Notes under the pieces: model-generated
Databases searched by the model: none
The model's input: only the letters and a program-made list of their open reading frames with translations
What the model was told of the DNA's origin: nothing
Shown here: piece after piece, positions 49,366 through 60,202 of the stretch
How the letters are laid out: each line of letters begins with the position of its first letter
Position numbering within the stretch: the stretch's first letter is position 1
Program-made: the position numbers and the translations under genes
NCBI RefSeq assembly: GCF_000196435.1
Contig: NC_010161.1
Span: 186,001 to 250,000 of the forward strand
DNA: 64,000 nt
Origin: Bartonella tribocorum CIP 105476
GTDB lineage: Bacteria > Pseudomonadota > Alphaproteobacteria > Rhizobiales > Rhizobiaceae
Reading direction: 5' to 3'

Positions 49366-49926
49366 ATGAAAAAGTTATTTAATTTACTTATAGTTTGTAC
49401 TCTTTTGAGTATTTCATCTGTTGCATTTGCGACAAATTCAAAGCCTCCTGCACCGAAAGAGGCATCAGCGACATTGCCAAATGGCGCTTCTTCTTTGACT
49501 GAAACCTACGGCTTGTGGACCATTAACTGTGGGTTACAAGAAGGGAAAAAAGTTTGCTTTATGCACCGTCAAGAAGTGAATGAGCAGGGGCGTGTTGTTG
49601 TGGCTATGGCTCTTATTCTCAATGCTGAAGGTGTTGTATCGGGTAATTTAACAGTTCCTTTTGGCATTTTGGTTTCTAAGCCTGTTCGTTTACAAGTTGA
49701 TGAGGGAAAAGCTGTTATTGAAACCGGTATTCGGACTTGTGTACCAGCAGGTTGTATGGTTCCAGTCGCTTTTGATAAAACTCATGTAGCAGCTTTACGT
49801 GCTGGAAAACAGTTAAAGTTGGCGATGACAATTGCTGCTGCAGGTGAACCAGCTTTGAATGATTTATTTGTTCAGCTCGATGGTTTTAGTAGTGCCCTTA
49901 ACCGTTTGGCTGCTTTGCAGAAATAA
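49366..49926 (+). CDS. ialB: Invasion-associated protein IalB
   Basis: A 186-residue envelope protein, the second gene of the Bartonella invasion locus. Signal peptide MKKLFNLLIVCTLLSISSVAFA, with cleavage after AFA. The mature part follows the IalB family: YGLWTINCGLQEGKKVCFMH, LTVPFGILVSKPVRLQVDEG, and cysteines in RTCVPAGCMVP. The first ATG of the frame (49321) is rejected because ATG 49366 has AGGAA upstream and a classical signal peptide. Length and context match ialB closely. Confidence 0.93.
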   Translation: MKKLFNLLIVCTLLSISSVAFATNSKPPAPKEASATLPNGASSLTETYGLWTINCGLQEGKKVCFMHRQEVNEQGRVVVAMALILNAEGVVSGNLTVPFGILVSKPVRLQVDEGKAVIETGIRTCVPAGCMVPVAFDKTHVAALRAGKQLKLAMTIAAAGEPALNDLFVQLDGFSSALNRLAALQK

Positions 49927-49945
49927 TTTTAAAAATAAAATAAAA

Positions 49946-49967
49946 GCGGCCTTTTAAGGCCGTTTTT
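49946..49967 (+). terminator. Terminator after ialB
   Basis: A perfect CGGCCTT/AAGGCCG stem is flanked by AAAA and TTTTT, so it may work in both directions. The rest of the 336-base gap to 50262 holds no gene. Confidence 0.85.
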
Positions 49968-50262
49968 AGTTTGTGCGTATAAATTGATCATTAAAACGAT
50001 GAGATTTAAGATTAGCTCTATAATTCAGCGCTTTTAAAGTTTTCAGATTATTTGTCATTTCTTCTATTTTCATTGCACTCTTTTTAATTTTGATATTTGT
50101 TTTCTAGCTTTATCATCATTAAATAGAGAGATGAATAATTTGGGCTGTTTAGTTTTTTCTTCACGGAATGTTGGGATATAAAATTATTATTCAATATACA
50201 GATTCATTTTAATGAAGGCTTTCTATACTCTTTTCTGTTTCCTTGATTGAAAGGGATAACGC

Positions 50263-50556
50263 ATGGTTTATGCATTGCTTCAAACGATTGATTTAATTTT
50301 TGATATTTATATTGATATTTTAATTGCTAGTGTTATCTTTTCCTGGCTCTATGTCTTTAATATCATAAATTCGCGCAATCGCTTTGTTGTTTTGATAGGG
50401 AACTTTCTATATCGCCTTACAAATCCCGTTTTAAACCCTATCCGGCAAATTTTACCAAATTTGGGAACAATTGATATTTCACCTATTGTGGTGTTCATTA
50501 TTATTTATTTTATTCGTAATTTCATGTGGCGCGCTTACGCAGGCATGTATCTATAG
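50263..50556 (+). CDS. YggT family integral membrane protein
   Basis: A 97-residue inner-membrane protein with two hydrophobic segments (about 5-30 and 65-88). The family signature between them reads [20 protein letters not shown], then [11 protein letters not shown]. YggT proteins are linked to osmotic tolerance and to cell-division proteins; the exact role is unsettled. A DUF167 gene follows 22 bases later, a widely conserved pair. Confidence 0.9.
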   Translation: MVYALLQTIDLIFDIYIDILIASVIFSWLYVFNIINSRNRFVVLIGNFLYRLTNPVLNPIRQILPNLGTIDISPIVVFIIIYFIRNFMWRAYAGMYL

Positions 50557-50578
50557 AAATATGATTTGAGGCGAATAA

Positions 50579-50905
50579 ATGTTTTATCAAGTTGATAAAA
50601 ATAGCTTGGTTTTGTTTGTATACCTCATTCCCAAATCATCCGTTGATAAAATAATAGGGATTGAATGTAGGGATGGTGAAAAACAATATCTGGTTATACG
50701 CCTTCGTGCTGTTCCTGAAGATGGAAAAGCAAATAAAGCTCTCATTAAATTTTTTGCGAAGCAGTGGAAAATTCCATCTTCTTCTATTTCTCTGAAAAGT
50801 GGGGCAACATCTCGCTACAAACAACTTCACTTTTCAACACATTTAGAAGAGTTAAAGCAGATATGGCAATCCTTTAGGGATTGTATCTCGTATGAAAATA
50901 AATAA
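50579..50905 (+). CDS. DUF167 (YggU) family protein
   Basis: A 108-residue cytoplasmic protein with the DUF167 pattern LVLFVYLIPKSSVDKI, VIRLRAVPEDGKANKALIKFFAK and SISLKSGATSRYKQL. The fold is small alpha/beta and the biochemical role is unknown. It is co-transcribed with the yggT gene. Confidence 0.9.
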   Translation: MFYQVDKNSLVLFVYLIPKSSVDKIIGIECRDGEKQYLVIRLRAVPEDGKANKALIKFFAKQWKIPSSSISLKSGATSRYKQLHFSTHLEELKQIWQSFRDCISYENK

Positions 50906-50907
50906 TA

Positions 50908-50931
50908 AAGCCTATTAAAAAAATAGGCCTT
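50908..50931. terminator. Bidirectional terminator between the DUF167 gene and ppa
   Basis: GCCTATT (50910-50916) pairs with AATAGGC (50922-50928) between two convergent genes, with moderately A/T-rich flanks on both sides. Confidence 0.7.
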
Positions 50932-50946
50932 ATGTTATTAAAACTA

Positions 50947-51477
50947 TTATATTTCTTTATTACGCTCAACAGCTTGCTTAATTAATTCATGGGCAAAGTT
51001 CTTATCACGCCACCCTTCAATTTTGGCCCATTTTCCAGGTTCCAAATCTTTATAATGCTTGAAGAAATGTTCAATTTGCTTGAGTGTAATCTCAGGCAGG
51101 TCTGTATAGTCATGAATATTGATATAGCGTTTTGTTAATTTTGGTGTAGGAATGGCAATAATTTTTTCATCTTTACCACCATCATCTTCCATCATCAGAG
51201 CACCAATAGGGCGAACATTGATCACACAACCAGGCATTAGTGGACGGGTATTACAAATCAGAACATCAATAGGATCACCATCATCTGAAAGTGTATGAGG
51301 AACAAAACCATAATTTCCAGGATAAACCATTGAGGTATGAAGAAAACGGTCAACGAATAATGCGCCCGACTTTTTATCCATCTCATATTTTATTGGTTGA
51401 CCACCAAGAGAGACTTCCACAATAACATTAATATCTTCTGGTGGGTTTTTGCCTACGGGTATTTCCTTAATATTCAT
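50947..51477 (-). CDS. ppa: Inorganic pyrophosphatase
   Basis: A 176-residue family I soluble pyrophosphatase that hydrolyses PPi and drives biosynthetic reactions. Metal-binding signature DGDPIDVLI; other family blocks are [25 protein letters not shown] and [11 protein letters not shown]. The length is that of bacterial hexameric enzymes. It follows typA on the same strand with a 66-base gap. Confidence 0.95.
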   Translation of the reverse strand: MNIKEIPVGKNPPEDINVIVEVSLGGQPIKYEMDKKSGALFVDRFLHTSMVYPGNYGFVPHTLSDDGDPIDVLICNTRPLMPGCVINVRPIGALMMEDDGGKDEKIIAIPTPKLTKRYINIHDYTDLPEITLKQIEHFFKHYKDLEPGKWAKIEGWRDKNFAHELIKQAVERNKEI

Positions 51478-51543
51478 AGAGACATCCTTTCTGGGATTAA
51501 AGTAAGGCTTACAATAAAATATTTTACCAAAGAGATTATGAAA

Positions 51544-53370
51544 TTAGCTTGAAATTGATGCACGTGTTTTTTCAAAACGCTTACGTTCATTGGGATCAAG
51601 ATAAAGTTTGCGGAGACGAATATTTTTAGGGGTGACCTCCACAAGTTCATCATCTTGTATCCACGATAGGGCACGTTCTAGTGTCATTTTAATGGGAGGC
51701 GTTAACTTTACGGCTTCATCTTTTCCAGAAGCGCGCATATTGGTGAGTTTTTTTCCTTTTAAAACATTGACTTCTAAGTCGTTATCCCGTGAATGAATGC
51801 CAATAATCATACCTTGATAGACTTTAACACCTGCATCAATGATCATAGGTCCGCGATCTTCAAGATTAAACAGAGCATAAGCGACAGATTCACCGTTGTC
51901 ATTTGAAATCATAACACCATTAACACGACCCGCAATGTCTCCTTTATAAGGTTCATAAGCATGGAAAAGGCGATTCATAATGGCTGTACCACGGGTGTCC
52001 GTTAAAAGTTCAGATTGATAACCAATGAGTCCTCGGGTGGGCGCGTAAAAAACAAGGCGGACACGATTCCCTCCAGAAGGACGCAATTCCACCATTTCAC
52101 CTTTACGTTCAGACATCTTTTGCACAACAGTACCGGAATATTCTTCATCAACATCGATAACAACTTCTTCTATTGGCTCAAGAGTTATTCCATTTTCATC
52201 TTTTTGCATCACAACACGTGGACGTGAAACACTAAGCTCAAATCCTTCACGGCGCATATTTTCAATGAGAACCGCAAGCTGTAATTCTCCTCGTCCTGAA
52301 ACATAGAAAGAATCTTTATCGGCTGATTCTTCAATTTTAAGGGCGACGTTGCCTTCTGCTTCTTTTAACAAACGGTCACGAATGACACGGCTTGTTACTT
52401 TATCTCCTTCCGTTCCTGCAAGGGGACTATCGTTGACGAGAAAACTCATCGTAACAGTAGGCGGATCAATGGGTTGGGCAGTCAAGGGTTCATTAACAGC
52501 TGGATCACAGAAAGTATCCGCAACGGTACCTTTTTGTAGACCTGCAATCGCAACAATATCACCAGCATTGCCTTCTTCAATAGGTTGCCGTTCTAGACCA
52601 CGAAATGCTAAAATTTTTGAAATACGTCCAGTTTCTAAAAGTTTTCCATCTTGCCCAAGAACCTTGACATTTTGATTGGGTTTTAGAGAGCCGGAATGAA
52701 TACGACCTGTAATAATTCGTCCCAAAAACGAATCTGCTTCAAGAATAGTCCCAATCATGCGGAATGGTCCTTCTGCGACACGAGGAGAAGGAACGTGCCG
52801 CGTTACAAGATCAAATAAAGGACCGAGTCCCTGATCTTTTGGTCCCTCTGGAGTTTCAGCCATCCATCCATCGCGCCCCGAGCCGTAAAGAATAGGAAAA
52901 TCAAGTTGTTCGTCGGTTGCGTCAAGAGCGGCAAAAAGGTCAAAAACCTCATTAATGACTTCATCAACGCGTGCATCAGGTCGGTCAATTTTATTAATAG
53001 CAACAATAGGGCGCAATCCCACTTTTAATGCTTTACCAACGACAAATTTTGTTTGTGGCATTGGTCCTTCAGCAGCATCAACAAGGACGATGGCTCCATC
53101 AACCATATTTAGAATACGTTCAACTTCTCCACCAAAATCGGCATGTCCTGGTGTATCAACGATATTAATTCGGGTATCTTTCCAAACAACAGATGTCACT
53201 TTCGCTAGAATTGTAATTCCACGTTCTTTTTCAATATCGTTTGAATCCATCATACGTTCGCTTGTACGCTGATTATCACGGAAGTTTCCTGATTGCTTGA
53301 GAAGTCCGTCTACAAGCGTTGTTTTCCCATGGTCAACGTGGGCAATGATGGCAATGTTACGCAATTGCAT
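51544..53370 (-). CDS. typA: Translational GTPase TypA/BipA
   Basis: A 608-residue ribosome-binding GTPase of the EF-G family, involved in 50S assembly and stress or low-temperature growth. G1 [15 protein letters not shown], switch RGITI, G3 [15 protein letters not shown]4 NKID. Domain II and the EF-G-like domains III and V follow, with the TypA-specific C-terminal part ([18 protein letters not shown]). Full length. Its promoter should lie in the long gap upstream. Confidence 0.96.
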   Translation of the reverse strand: MQLRNIAIIAHVDHGKTTLVDGLLKQSGNFRDNQRTSERMMDSNDIEKERGITILAKVTSVVWKDTRINIVDTPGHADFGGEVERILNMVDGAIVLVDAAEGPMPQTKFVVGKALKVGLRPIVAINKIDRPDARVDEVINEVFDLFAALDATDEQLDFPILYGSGRDGWMAETPEGPKDQGLGPLFDLVTRHVPSPRVAEGPFRMIGTILEADSFLGRIITGRIHSGSLKPNQNVKVLGQDGKLLETGRISKILAFRGLERQPIEEGNAGDIVAIAGLQKGTVADTFCDPAVNEPLTAQPIDPPTVTMSFLVNDSPLAGTEGDKVTSRVIRDRLLKEAEGNVALKIEESADKDSFYVSGRGELQLAVLIENMRREGFELSVSRPRVVMQKDENGITLEPIEEVVIDVDEEYSGTVVQKMSERKGEMVELRPSGGNRVRLVFYAPTRGLIGYQSELLTDTRGTAIMNRLFHAYEPYKGDIAGRVNGVMISNDNGESVAYALFNLEDRGPMIIDAGVKVYQGMIIGIHSRDNDLEVNVLKGKKLTNMRASGKDEAVKLTPPIKMTLERALSWIQDDELVEVTPKNIRLRKLYLDPNERKRFEKTRASISS

Positions 53371-54534
53371 AAATTTTCTTCTTTTCGTTTAATGAAATTT
53401 CATTTGAGGCAAAGTCTTTACATTCTTCGCCTGATTATTAAAAAGTCTTTTACATGCTTTTTTATAATTTTGGAAGATAGAGACCATATTTTTATGGCAA
53501 AACGATTCGTCCAAGTCTTTAATACTCGATGAAGCCTTAATTGCTGGAGTTTCGTAAAAGAACTTTATGGTTCGTGTGTGTTCTATTCTCGAGCCAAGAA
53601 TTGTCCATAAATCATAGTCAACTGGATTTTTATCAATATGACGCAAGAGATTTATATGAATGGCTTGTAGGAATAAGTACAGCGAGCTGTGTCATATTTG
53701 TTGTTTTGCAAAAGATTGATAAAAATCTAGAATATCTCTCAATCTATAGCCAATCTATTGACGCTTTATAACATTGTTATTCCTAATAAAGCTTTCGTTT
53801 CTTTTGGAGTTTGTCAATCAAAATCTCCAGATTTAATGCAACCGCATATTTGAGATAAATATTGAGACGATTAAGAATTTTATAAGAAGTTCTAACTTTT
53901 GTATGCCAGATTAGAGGAAAAGTGATATCTGTTTGATTTATTTGTGAAACGCAAACACAACCTGATTTATAAAGAATATGAAGGTATAGAAAGTTTCCCT
54001 CTTTGCCATTATTTTTAATTCAGTTTTATGACTTAAAAAGCATCTCAAAAAATACATTTTAAATCATCAAGATTGGTGTATCGCCTACATTTTTGTTTAT
54101 CATACTTTATAGAATTATACCTCTCCTGCGACTAGAATGATCTAAAAAGAATATACTTGTTGTTGCACATTTATGTCCGTTTAAAGAGAGATCCCTTAAT
54201 ATCACACATCCATTTCATGATAGGGACAATGAATGTTCTAATACACGTGAACGGTATACCCTCAACGCCTTTGTGAAGCATATAAACCCTATAACCTCCA
54301 TTATTATTCTTGTCTCAGTTGTCAATATTGTGACAGCTTTTGTATTTGAGAGGGGATATAAGAAGTATTTTACTCCTTTCTTGAATAATTTCCAGCCACA
54401 CATCTATCCTACCTATGACAGACAAGAAGATGATTTTACGGTATGATTTAATATAAAAATGATTAATTATCATTATAAAGCAATGTATTATTTATAAAAT
54501 GATGTGCTAGAAAACAGATAATAGAGCTTGTGCT
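53371..54534. other. Intergenic region with one copy of a decayed duplicated sequence
   Basis: About 1.16 kb without a convincing gene. The part about 53950-54485 is a diverged copy of about 56160-56740 on the other side of mgtE. Small frames (for example 54215-54403 minus) look like fragments. The copies are probably remnants of a duplicated gene or element. Confidence 0.5.
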
Positions 54535-54578
54535 CTTATGGAAAGATCTGGAATGATATGACAAGATCTTTCCATAAG
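54535..54578. terminator. Long perfect stem-loop downstream of mgtE
   Basis: A 15-bp perfect stem, CTTATGGAAAGATCT (54535-54549) with AGATCTTTCCATAAG (54564-54578). It lies just after the mgtE stop. A TGTTTTT run follows on the plus strand, not on the mgtE side, so direction is uncertain. Confidence 0.6.
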
Positions 54579-54600
54579 GGTATGTTTTTACTTCCCATGT

Positions 54601-55977
54601 TTAAAGAAGAGTTCCTGACAAAATGAGGGAAGCTACAGAAAAATAGATTATAATACCCATGACATCTACTAAAGTTGCCACAAAAGGAGCAGAAGCACTT
54701 GCAGGATCAAATTTTAAACCTTTAAGGATAAAGGGCAACATAGAGCCAGAGAGAGAACCGAAGGTAACGATGCCGACTAAAGCGGTGCCTACAGTTGTTG
54801 AAACAGCAATCCAATGTTGTCCATAGTCATAGATACCGAGTTTTTGCCAAAGAGCAATGCGCGTAATGCCGATAATTCCGAGTAAGAGACCAAGGGATAG
54901 TCCTGTTGGAATTTCACGAATGATAACTTTCCACCAGTCTTTTAGCGTGAGTTCACGTAAAGCCAATGCGCGGATAATAAGGGAAGTAGCTTGTGAACCG
55001 GAATTCCCTCCTGAACTCATAATGAGAGGAATAAACAGCGTAAGAATAATGGCTTTTTCAAGTTCAGTTTCGAAATGTTGCATAGCGCTTGCGGTTAGCA
55101 TTTCACCGATAAAGAGTAAAGCGAGCCAGCCGCCGCGTTTTTTCATCATTTCAGGAAATTTGATTTGCATATAGGGCTTATCAAGCGCTTCCATACCCCC
55201 AAATTTATAAGCATCTTCATTCATCTCATCGACCATAGTATCAAGCACATCGTCAACGGTTACAATGCCAATGACATGGTTATTTTCATCAACGACGGGC
55301 ACCGAGAGAAGGTCATGGCGCTGGAAAAGACGCGCAATATCTTCATGATGCGTGAAGGGCGATATTGTAATGGGCGAATCATGGGTAGGGACATTAAGAA
55401 TTTGTTCATCAGGTGAGGCAAGAATAAGGTTACGCAGTGAAACAGCTTTGAGAAGAGTTCCTGTTTTAGGGTCAATTACATAGCTGGTATAAACTGTTTC
55501 ACGTGTTCGCTCGACCTCACGAATGTGATCCAAAGTTTTTTGTATGGTCCAATTTGAAGGAACCGTTATAAACTCAGTTGTCATCAGTGCCCCTGCTGTA
55601 TGATCAGGATAACTGGTGAGTTTTTTAAGTTCAGCGCGCGTTAAGGGTTTAAGCAAGGCATAAAGCCGCGTGCGGGTTTCTTTATCCATTTCTTGAAAGA
55701 CGTCTGCAGCAGCATCTGCAGACATGCCATCAAGAATTTCAACAGCACGATTTATGGGCAGAAGTTCTAAAATAGCAACAGGTTGCTCAAGCTCTGGTTT
55801 ATCAAATAGCTCGATAACATATTCAAGAGGCAGAAGACTAAGAATAGTTACACGCTCCATGATATCGAGGTCATTGATGATATCAATAGAGTCTGCAAAA
55901 TGCTGACTTTTTAATTTTTCAGCGAGAGCTTCAGGAGAAAAATTTTTGAAGTCGAAGGTCGTTTTGATTTCAGTCAT
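54601..55977 (-). CDS. mgtE: Magnesium transporter MgtE
   Basis: A 458-residue inner-membrane Mg2+ channel. The N-terminal MgtE_N helical domain (about 15-135; LLPINRAVEILDGMSADAAADVF) is followed by two CBS domains (about 140-260; MTTEFITVPSNWT, DLLSVPVVDENNHVIGIVTVDDVLD). These sense cytoplasmic Mg2+ and gate the pore. Five membrane helices follow, with the pore signature MSSGGNSGSQ and FGSLSGSMLPF. Length and motifs are complete. Confidence 0.95.
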   Translation of the reverse strand: MTEIKTTFDFKNFSPEALAEKLKSQHFADSIDIINDLDIMERVTILSLLPLEYVIELFDKPELEQPVAILELLPINRAVEILDGMSADAAADVFQEMDKETRTRLYALLKPLTRAELKKLTSYPDHTAGALMTTEFITVPSNWTIQKTLDHIREVERTRETVYTSYVIDPKTGTLLKAVSLRNLILASPDEQILNVPTHDSPITISPFTHHEDIARLFQRHDLLSVPVVDENNHVIGIVTVDDVLDTMVDEMNEDAYKFGGMEALDKPYMQIKFPEMMKKRGGWLALLFIGEMLTASAMQHFETELEKAIILTLFIPLIMSSGGNSGSQATSLIIRALALRELTLKDWWKVIIREIPTGLSLGLLLGIIGITRIALWQKLGIYDYGQHWIAVSTTVGTALVGIVTFGSLSGSMLPFILKGLKFDPASASAPFVATLVDVMGIIIYFSVASLILSGTLL

Positions 55978-56921
55978 GATAAAGTACCTCCTGAAAAGTT
56001 GGAGCGTTATAAATCTAGATAAGATGACGAGATAAAAAAATAAAAGTTTATGGAAGATCCGAAAAAAACCTCCCCGACCGTATTCCCAATTATTAATATT
56101 TTAATTAAAGTCAAGGATAGATTATAAGTTATAAACAAGTTTCTGAAATCACTGAAAGCAAGAATACAACCTAATTTAGGATAATATGAAGGCGTAAATG
56201 TAAAAATCAATACTTATTTTTATCACTATTTCTTTAGTGCAATTTTGCAATTTTCCAAAGAATCTATAGTCATATCTTGTAAAGATTAGAGATTATACCT
56301 TTCTTCAACCTTTTGTTTTTTTACATTCTTTATGGGGTCAAACCTCAAAAAAAAGCATACACTTGTGTTGCGAATTCATACGCTTGTTTTAAAGAAATAT
56401 CTCTGAGCACATGTCACACCCATTTCATGACGTTACGCGTAAATGGTATAAAATCCATAGAAGATTACCATCTTTAAGTTTAAATAAAAGATGCAAGCTG
56501 GTCTCATTATACTATTTTCCAGCTCCCAATATTATAACAGCTCTTGCATTTTAAAAATTCATAAGAAGCGTTTTTATATCTTTCTTCAAGTTTTTTTATC
56601 AATAGGCAATTTCATTTGTGATGTGCGAGCGAATAATCTTTATTGCTTCGATATAATATGATTTAAAATGAAAGAATCCTACGATATTCAAGTTTCTCAT
56701 TCAATATAAAAAACGATAATTTATCATTATAAATCAAAGATTTTGTTTGATAAGTGTAGAAATTCTTATTTTATTGATCTCATGAAGCTAAAGATATTCT
56801 TTATTCAATAGAGCTTTGAAAGTTAGTTTTTGAAATTCACGAAATAGTTTTAGTATATTATCAATTTGTGTCGTAAAGATAATTGTTACAGCTGAAATTT
56901 ATAATGGAGACATAAAGTATT
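55978..56921. other. Intergenic region with the second copy of the decayed sequence
   Basis: About 940 bases between divergent mgtE and the M3 peptidase gene. The part about 56160-56740 matches about 53950-54485: for example catttcatga (56421 and 54211) and ttatcattataaa (56721 and 54467). No intact gene. Promoters for both neighbours should lie at its edges. Confidence 0.5.
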
Positions 56922-58946
56922 ATGACAAAAGAAGCAGTGCTGGACTGGAAGGGATTTTCAGGTCTTCCTGATTTTTCTTCTATAGAAGATGAAGATTTTA
57001 AACCCGCTTTTGAACAGGCCCTTCAAGAAGCCGAAGAAGAATTAGAGGCGATTGCGATGGTGCAAGAACCACCAACGCTTAAGAATTTTTTGCAACCTTT
57101 TGAGCTTTGTGGCAAAGCGCTTGATCACGTCTGTTCAATATTTTTCTTGCGCACCAGTGCTCATACGAATGCGTTGATTCAACAGCTCGAACAAGAAGTC
57201 GTTGTAAAACTTTCCCGTTATTCTTCAAAAATGATGATGGACGCGCGGATATTTTCAAAAATAGATGTACTTTATAAACAGTCGCAGCAGGGCACGTTTG
57301 AAAGTGAAACAACACGCGTTCTTGAATTATGGTGGAAAAAGTTCGTTTGTCATGGTGCAAAACTAGACGATAAAGCTCAGAAACGGCTTGTGGAAATTAA
57401 CGAAAGACTTGCTTTTTTAAATGCTACTTTTGGGCAGAATGTCTTAAACGATGAAGCTGAATGGATTCTATTTTTAAAACAAACAGACTTATCGGGTTTA
57501 CCAGAAGATCTTATTGCTTCAATGAAGGAAATTGCGTGTGAAAGAGGCAATGAAGAAGCCTATGCATTAACACTAGCACGCTCGATTGTTGAACCTTTTT
57601 TAAAATTCTCTGATCGTCGTGATTTGCGTGAGATTGCATTCCAAGCTTGGGCTAAACGTGGTGAAAATAATAACAAGAATGATAATCGAACCATTATTTT
57701 AGAGATTGTTGCGCTTCGAGATGAGCAGGCTAAATTATTGGGATATAAATCTTTCGCAGATTTGAAACTCGATAATACCATGGCTAAAAGTGTTGATTCC
57801 GTTATGGATTTGCTTATGCCTATATGGGAGCGCGCAAGAGCGAAAGCTTCTATTGAGCAAATTGAATTACAAAATTTTGCCAAAAATCAAGGAAGCAATG
57901 AATCTTTAGCCGCTTGGGATTGGCGTTATTATGCTGAAAAGCTTCGCACTGAAAAACTTTCTTTCGATAGCGCTGAAATTAAATATTATTTTCAACTTGA
58001 TCGTATGATTAAAGCGGCTTTTGGGGTAGCAGAAAAACTCTTTGGCATTACTTTTGTAGAAAAAAATGCTGTTGCACTTTGGCATCCTGATGCACGTCTG
58101 TGGGAAGTAAAGAAATCTGATGGAAGTTTACTTGGGCATTTCATTGGTGATTATTTTGCACGTTCTTCAAAACGGTCCGGTGCATGGATGAGCCAATTGC
58201 AATCGCAGCATAAATTGGATGGTGGACAAAAACCGGTTATCTACAATATTTGTAATTTTGCTAAACCCTCTAAAGGGGAGGTTGCACTTTTATCACTTGA
58301 TGATGCCCGTACACTTTTCCATGAATTTGGGCATGCATTGCATGGTTTGCTTTCTGATGTCACATGGCCCTCTGTAGCGGGAACATCTGTTGCACGTGAT
58401 TTTGTTGAACTTCCCTCTCAACTTTATGAACATTGGTTAACCGTACCTGAGATATTAAAATCTTATGCTATACATGCAAAAACAGGGTATCCGATGCCAC
58501 AAGAATTGATCAATAAAGTTTTGGCGGCACAGACATTTAATGCTGGATTTTCTGCTGTTGAATTTATCTCATCAGCTTTAGTGGATATGGCTTTTCATCA
58601 AGGAGAAACAGTCACTGATCCAACAATTTTTGAACATAAAGAATTAGAAAAGTTACAAATGCCTGATACAATTATTATGCGTCATCGTCCTGCGCATTTT
58701 ATGCATGTGTTTGCAGGGGATGGTTATGCTGCTGGTTACTATTCTTATATGTGGTCGGAAGTACTTGATGCTGATGCTTTTCAAGCATTTGAAGAAACTG
58801 GTGATGTCTTTAATTCAAAGCTTTCTGATCTTTTAAAGCGTTTTATTTATTCTGCTGGGGGAAGCTGCGATCCAGAGGAACTGTATAAAGCTTTTCGGGG
58901 ACGGATGCCTTTACCAGAGGCAATGATTAACAAACGTGGACTATAA
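56922..58946 (+). CDS. M3 family metallopeptidase (oligopeptidase A / dipeptidyl carboxypeptidase type)
   Basis: A 674-residue zinc peptidase cleaving small peptides in the cytoplasm. The zinc site LFHEFGHALHGLL holds HExxH, followed downstream by the third ligand in the ARDFVELPSQLYEHW region. C-terminal M3 blocks MRHRPAHFMHVFAGDGYAAGYYSYMWSEV and DLLKRFIYSAGGS are typical of Dcp/PrlC proteins. There is no signal peptide. Full length. Preceded by GGAGAC at a good distance. Confidence 0.93.
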   Translation: MTKEAVLDWKGFSGLPDFSSIEDEDFKPAFEQALQEAEEELEAIAMVQEPPTLKNFLQPFELCGKALDHVCSIFFLRTSAHTNALIQQLEQEVVVKLSRYSSKMMMDARIFSKIDVLYKQSQQGTFESETTRVLELWWKKFVCHGAKLDDKAQKRLVEINERLAFLNATFGQNVLNDEAEWILFLKQTDLSGLPEDLIASMKEIACERGNEEAYALTLARSIVEPFLKFSDRRDLREIAFQAWAKRGENNNKNDNRTIILEIVALRDEQAKLLGYKSFADLKLDNTMAKSVDSVMDLLMPIWERARAKASIEQIELQNFAKNQGSNESLAAWDWRYYAEKLRTEKLSFDSAEIKYYFQLDRMIKAAFGVAEKLFGITFVEKNAVALWHPDARLWEVKKSDGSLLGHFIGDYFARSSKRSGAWMSQLQSQHKLDGGQKPVIYNICNFAKPSKGEVALLSLDDARTLFHEFGHALHGLLSDVTWPSVAGTSVARDFVELPSQLYEHWLTVPEILKSYAIHAKTGYPMPQELINKVLAAQTFNAGFSAVEFISSALVDMAFHQGETVTDPTIFEHKELEKLQMPDTIIMRHRPAHFMHVFAGDGYAAGYYSYMWSEVLDADAFQAFEETGDVFNSKLSDLLKRFIYSAGGSCDPEELYKAFRGRMPLPEAMINKRGL

Positions 58947-58951
58947 ACGAT

Positions 58952-58981
58952 AACGGTATGGTTAAGTACCATGCCGTTTTC
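58952..58981 (+). terminator. Terminator after the M3 peptidase gene
   Basis: AACGGTATGGT (58952-58962) pairs with ACCATGCCGTT (58968-58978), with one mismatch, followed by TTTC. Confidence 0.8.
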
Positions 58982-59110
58982 ATATTATTCGAAAGATGCA
59001 GTTGCGATTTATGCAAATTTTCTTTTCATTTACGGTTCTATAAACAGTATTTTTTATCTTATTCGCTTTTTGTTTATGGAGAGAATGAGATATTATATTT
59101 TAAATCAACA

Positions 59111-60187
59111 TTATGGGGAAGAAAAATTATCAGCTCGATCTTTTTGATGCCCATTTGGCGGAAACCATGATTTTTTTATAAAACTTGATTTTCTTCTACC
59201 TAGAAGGTGGGTATTTTGTTGTGTCATATCCTCGAGGCTCATCGGAGGCTGACGCATAATATTACTTGGTTCTTGTTTTTCTGATTCTTGTATAAGTTTT
59301 TGAAGTGTTTGATCGGTTGAGTATATTCCGTCATGAGAAGAGGCATGAAAATTTAAAATATTTTTCAATGGTTTCTCTAAATAAGAGGCAAGTTTTTTCT
59401 TTCCTTCAGAGGTGAAATGCATGCCATTATTGGTACGTAATTTGGCTCTTTTCCCATGAATGTCATAGCCTGAAAAAGAAAAGTTTCCTTCTTCATCACT
59501 AAAGCCACTCCAGATATCGAGAAAATACCCTCCTGCCGTTTCTGTTTCTTGTTTGTAGAGCGCATTAAAAATTTTTATTTTTTGTGTCAAAAGGTCATTT
59601 CCAAAAGAAGGCTGACCTATCCATATCCATGATTTTCCAGAGGCATGAAGACTTTCAGCAATTTCGATAATTCTTTGTTTGTAGATGCGCATCCATTCTG
59701 ACTGATCTGTGTTAATTATGCTATAAGAGTCTGTGATGGGTTGATTATCATTTGCACCGATCATCATGATAATAACATCGGGGTTATTTTGATCAATGAG
59801 TTTAGAAATATTGCTTTGCCAAGAATAATAATCCGTTCGAACTAAGCCAGAAGCAGGCATTGTGTTGTTTATGATAGCGATATCGCTATTATCCGCAAAA
59901 AACTTTTTAAGTGCTTCGGCAACAGCAGAAGCTGTAAAATCCCCTATGATAAGAATGGGTTTTGCATTCTCGTTCTTCAGTTTTTGTGTATTTTTTTGTG
60001 TTACGATCTTTTTTTGCGGCTTGTTTATTTTTTGTTCTATAATTTGCGGTGGTTGTTGTGTCGGTTTATTTTGTTGTGACAACCATTTGAAGAAGTTGGT
60101 TGCGTGACTTGGGGATGGCTGTATGATTCCCACAATAGAAAGTGAAAACAGCAAGAATATCAAGTATATCAGACGAAAAAGAGACAA
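59111..60187 (-). CDS. DUF459 SGNH-hydrolase-like periplasmic protein
   Basis: A 358-residue exported protein. The N-terminal signal segment LIYLIFLLFSLSIVGIIQPSPSHA is followed by a Gln/Lys-rich linker (about 30-70). The SGNH fold comes next: block I as ILIIGDFTASAVAEAL, where the usual GDS serine is replaced by Phe-Thr; block III MIGANDNQ; and the final DxxH region as NNGMHFTSEGKKKLA. The altered first block leaves catalytic activity uncertain. It is 15 bases after the transglycosylase gene, so both may act on cell-wall sugars or their acyl groups. Confidence 0.82.
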   Translation of the reverse strand: MSLFRLIYLIFLLFSLSIVGIIQPSPSHATNFFKWLSQQNKPTQQPPQIIEQKINKPQKKIVTQKNTQKLKNENAKPILIIGDFTASAVAEALKKFFADNSDIAIINNTMPASGLVRTDYYSWQSNISKLIDQNNPDVIIMMIGANDNQPITDSYSIINTDQSEWMRIYKQRIIEIAESLHASGKSWIWIGQPSFGNDLLTQKIKIFNALYKQETETAGGYFLDIWSGFSDEEGNFSFSGYDIHGKRAKLRTNNGMHFTSEGKKKLASYLEKPLKNILNFHASSHDGIYSTDQTLQKLIQESEKQEPSNIMRQPPMSLEDMTQQNTHLLGRRKSSFIKKSWFPPNGHQKDRADNFSSP

Positions 60188-60202
60188 AACCTTAACGCTC
60201 CA

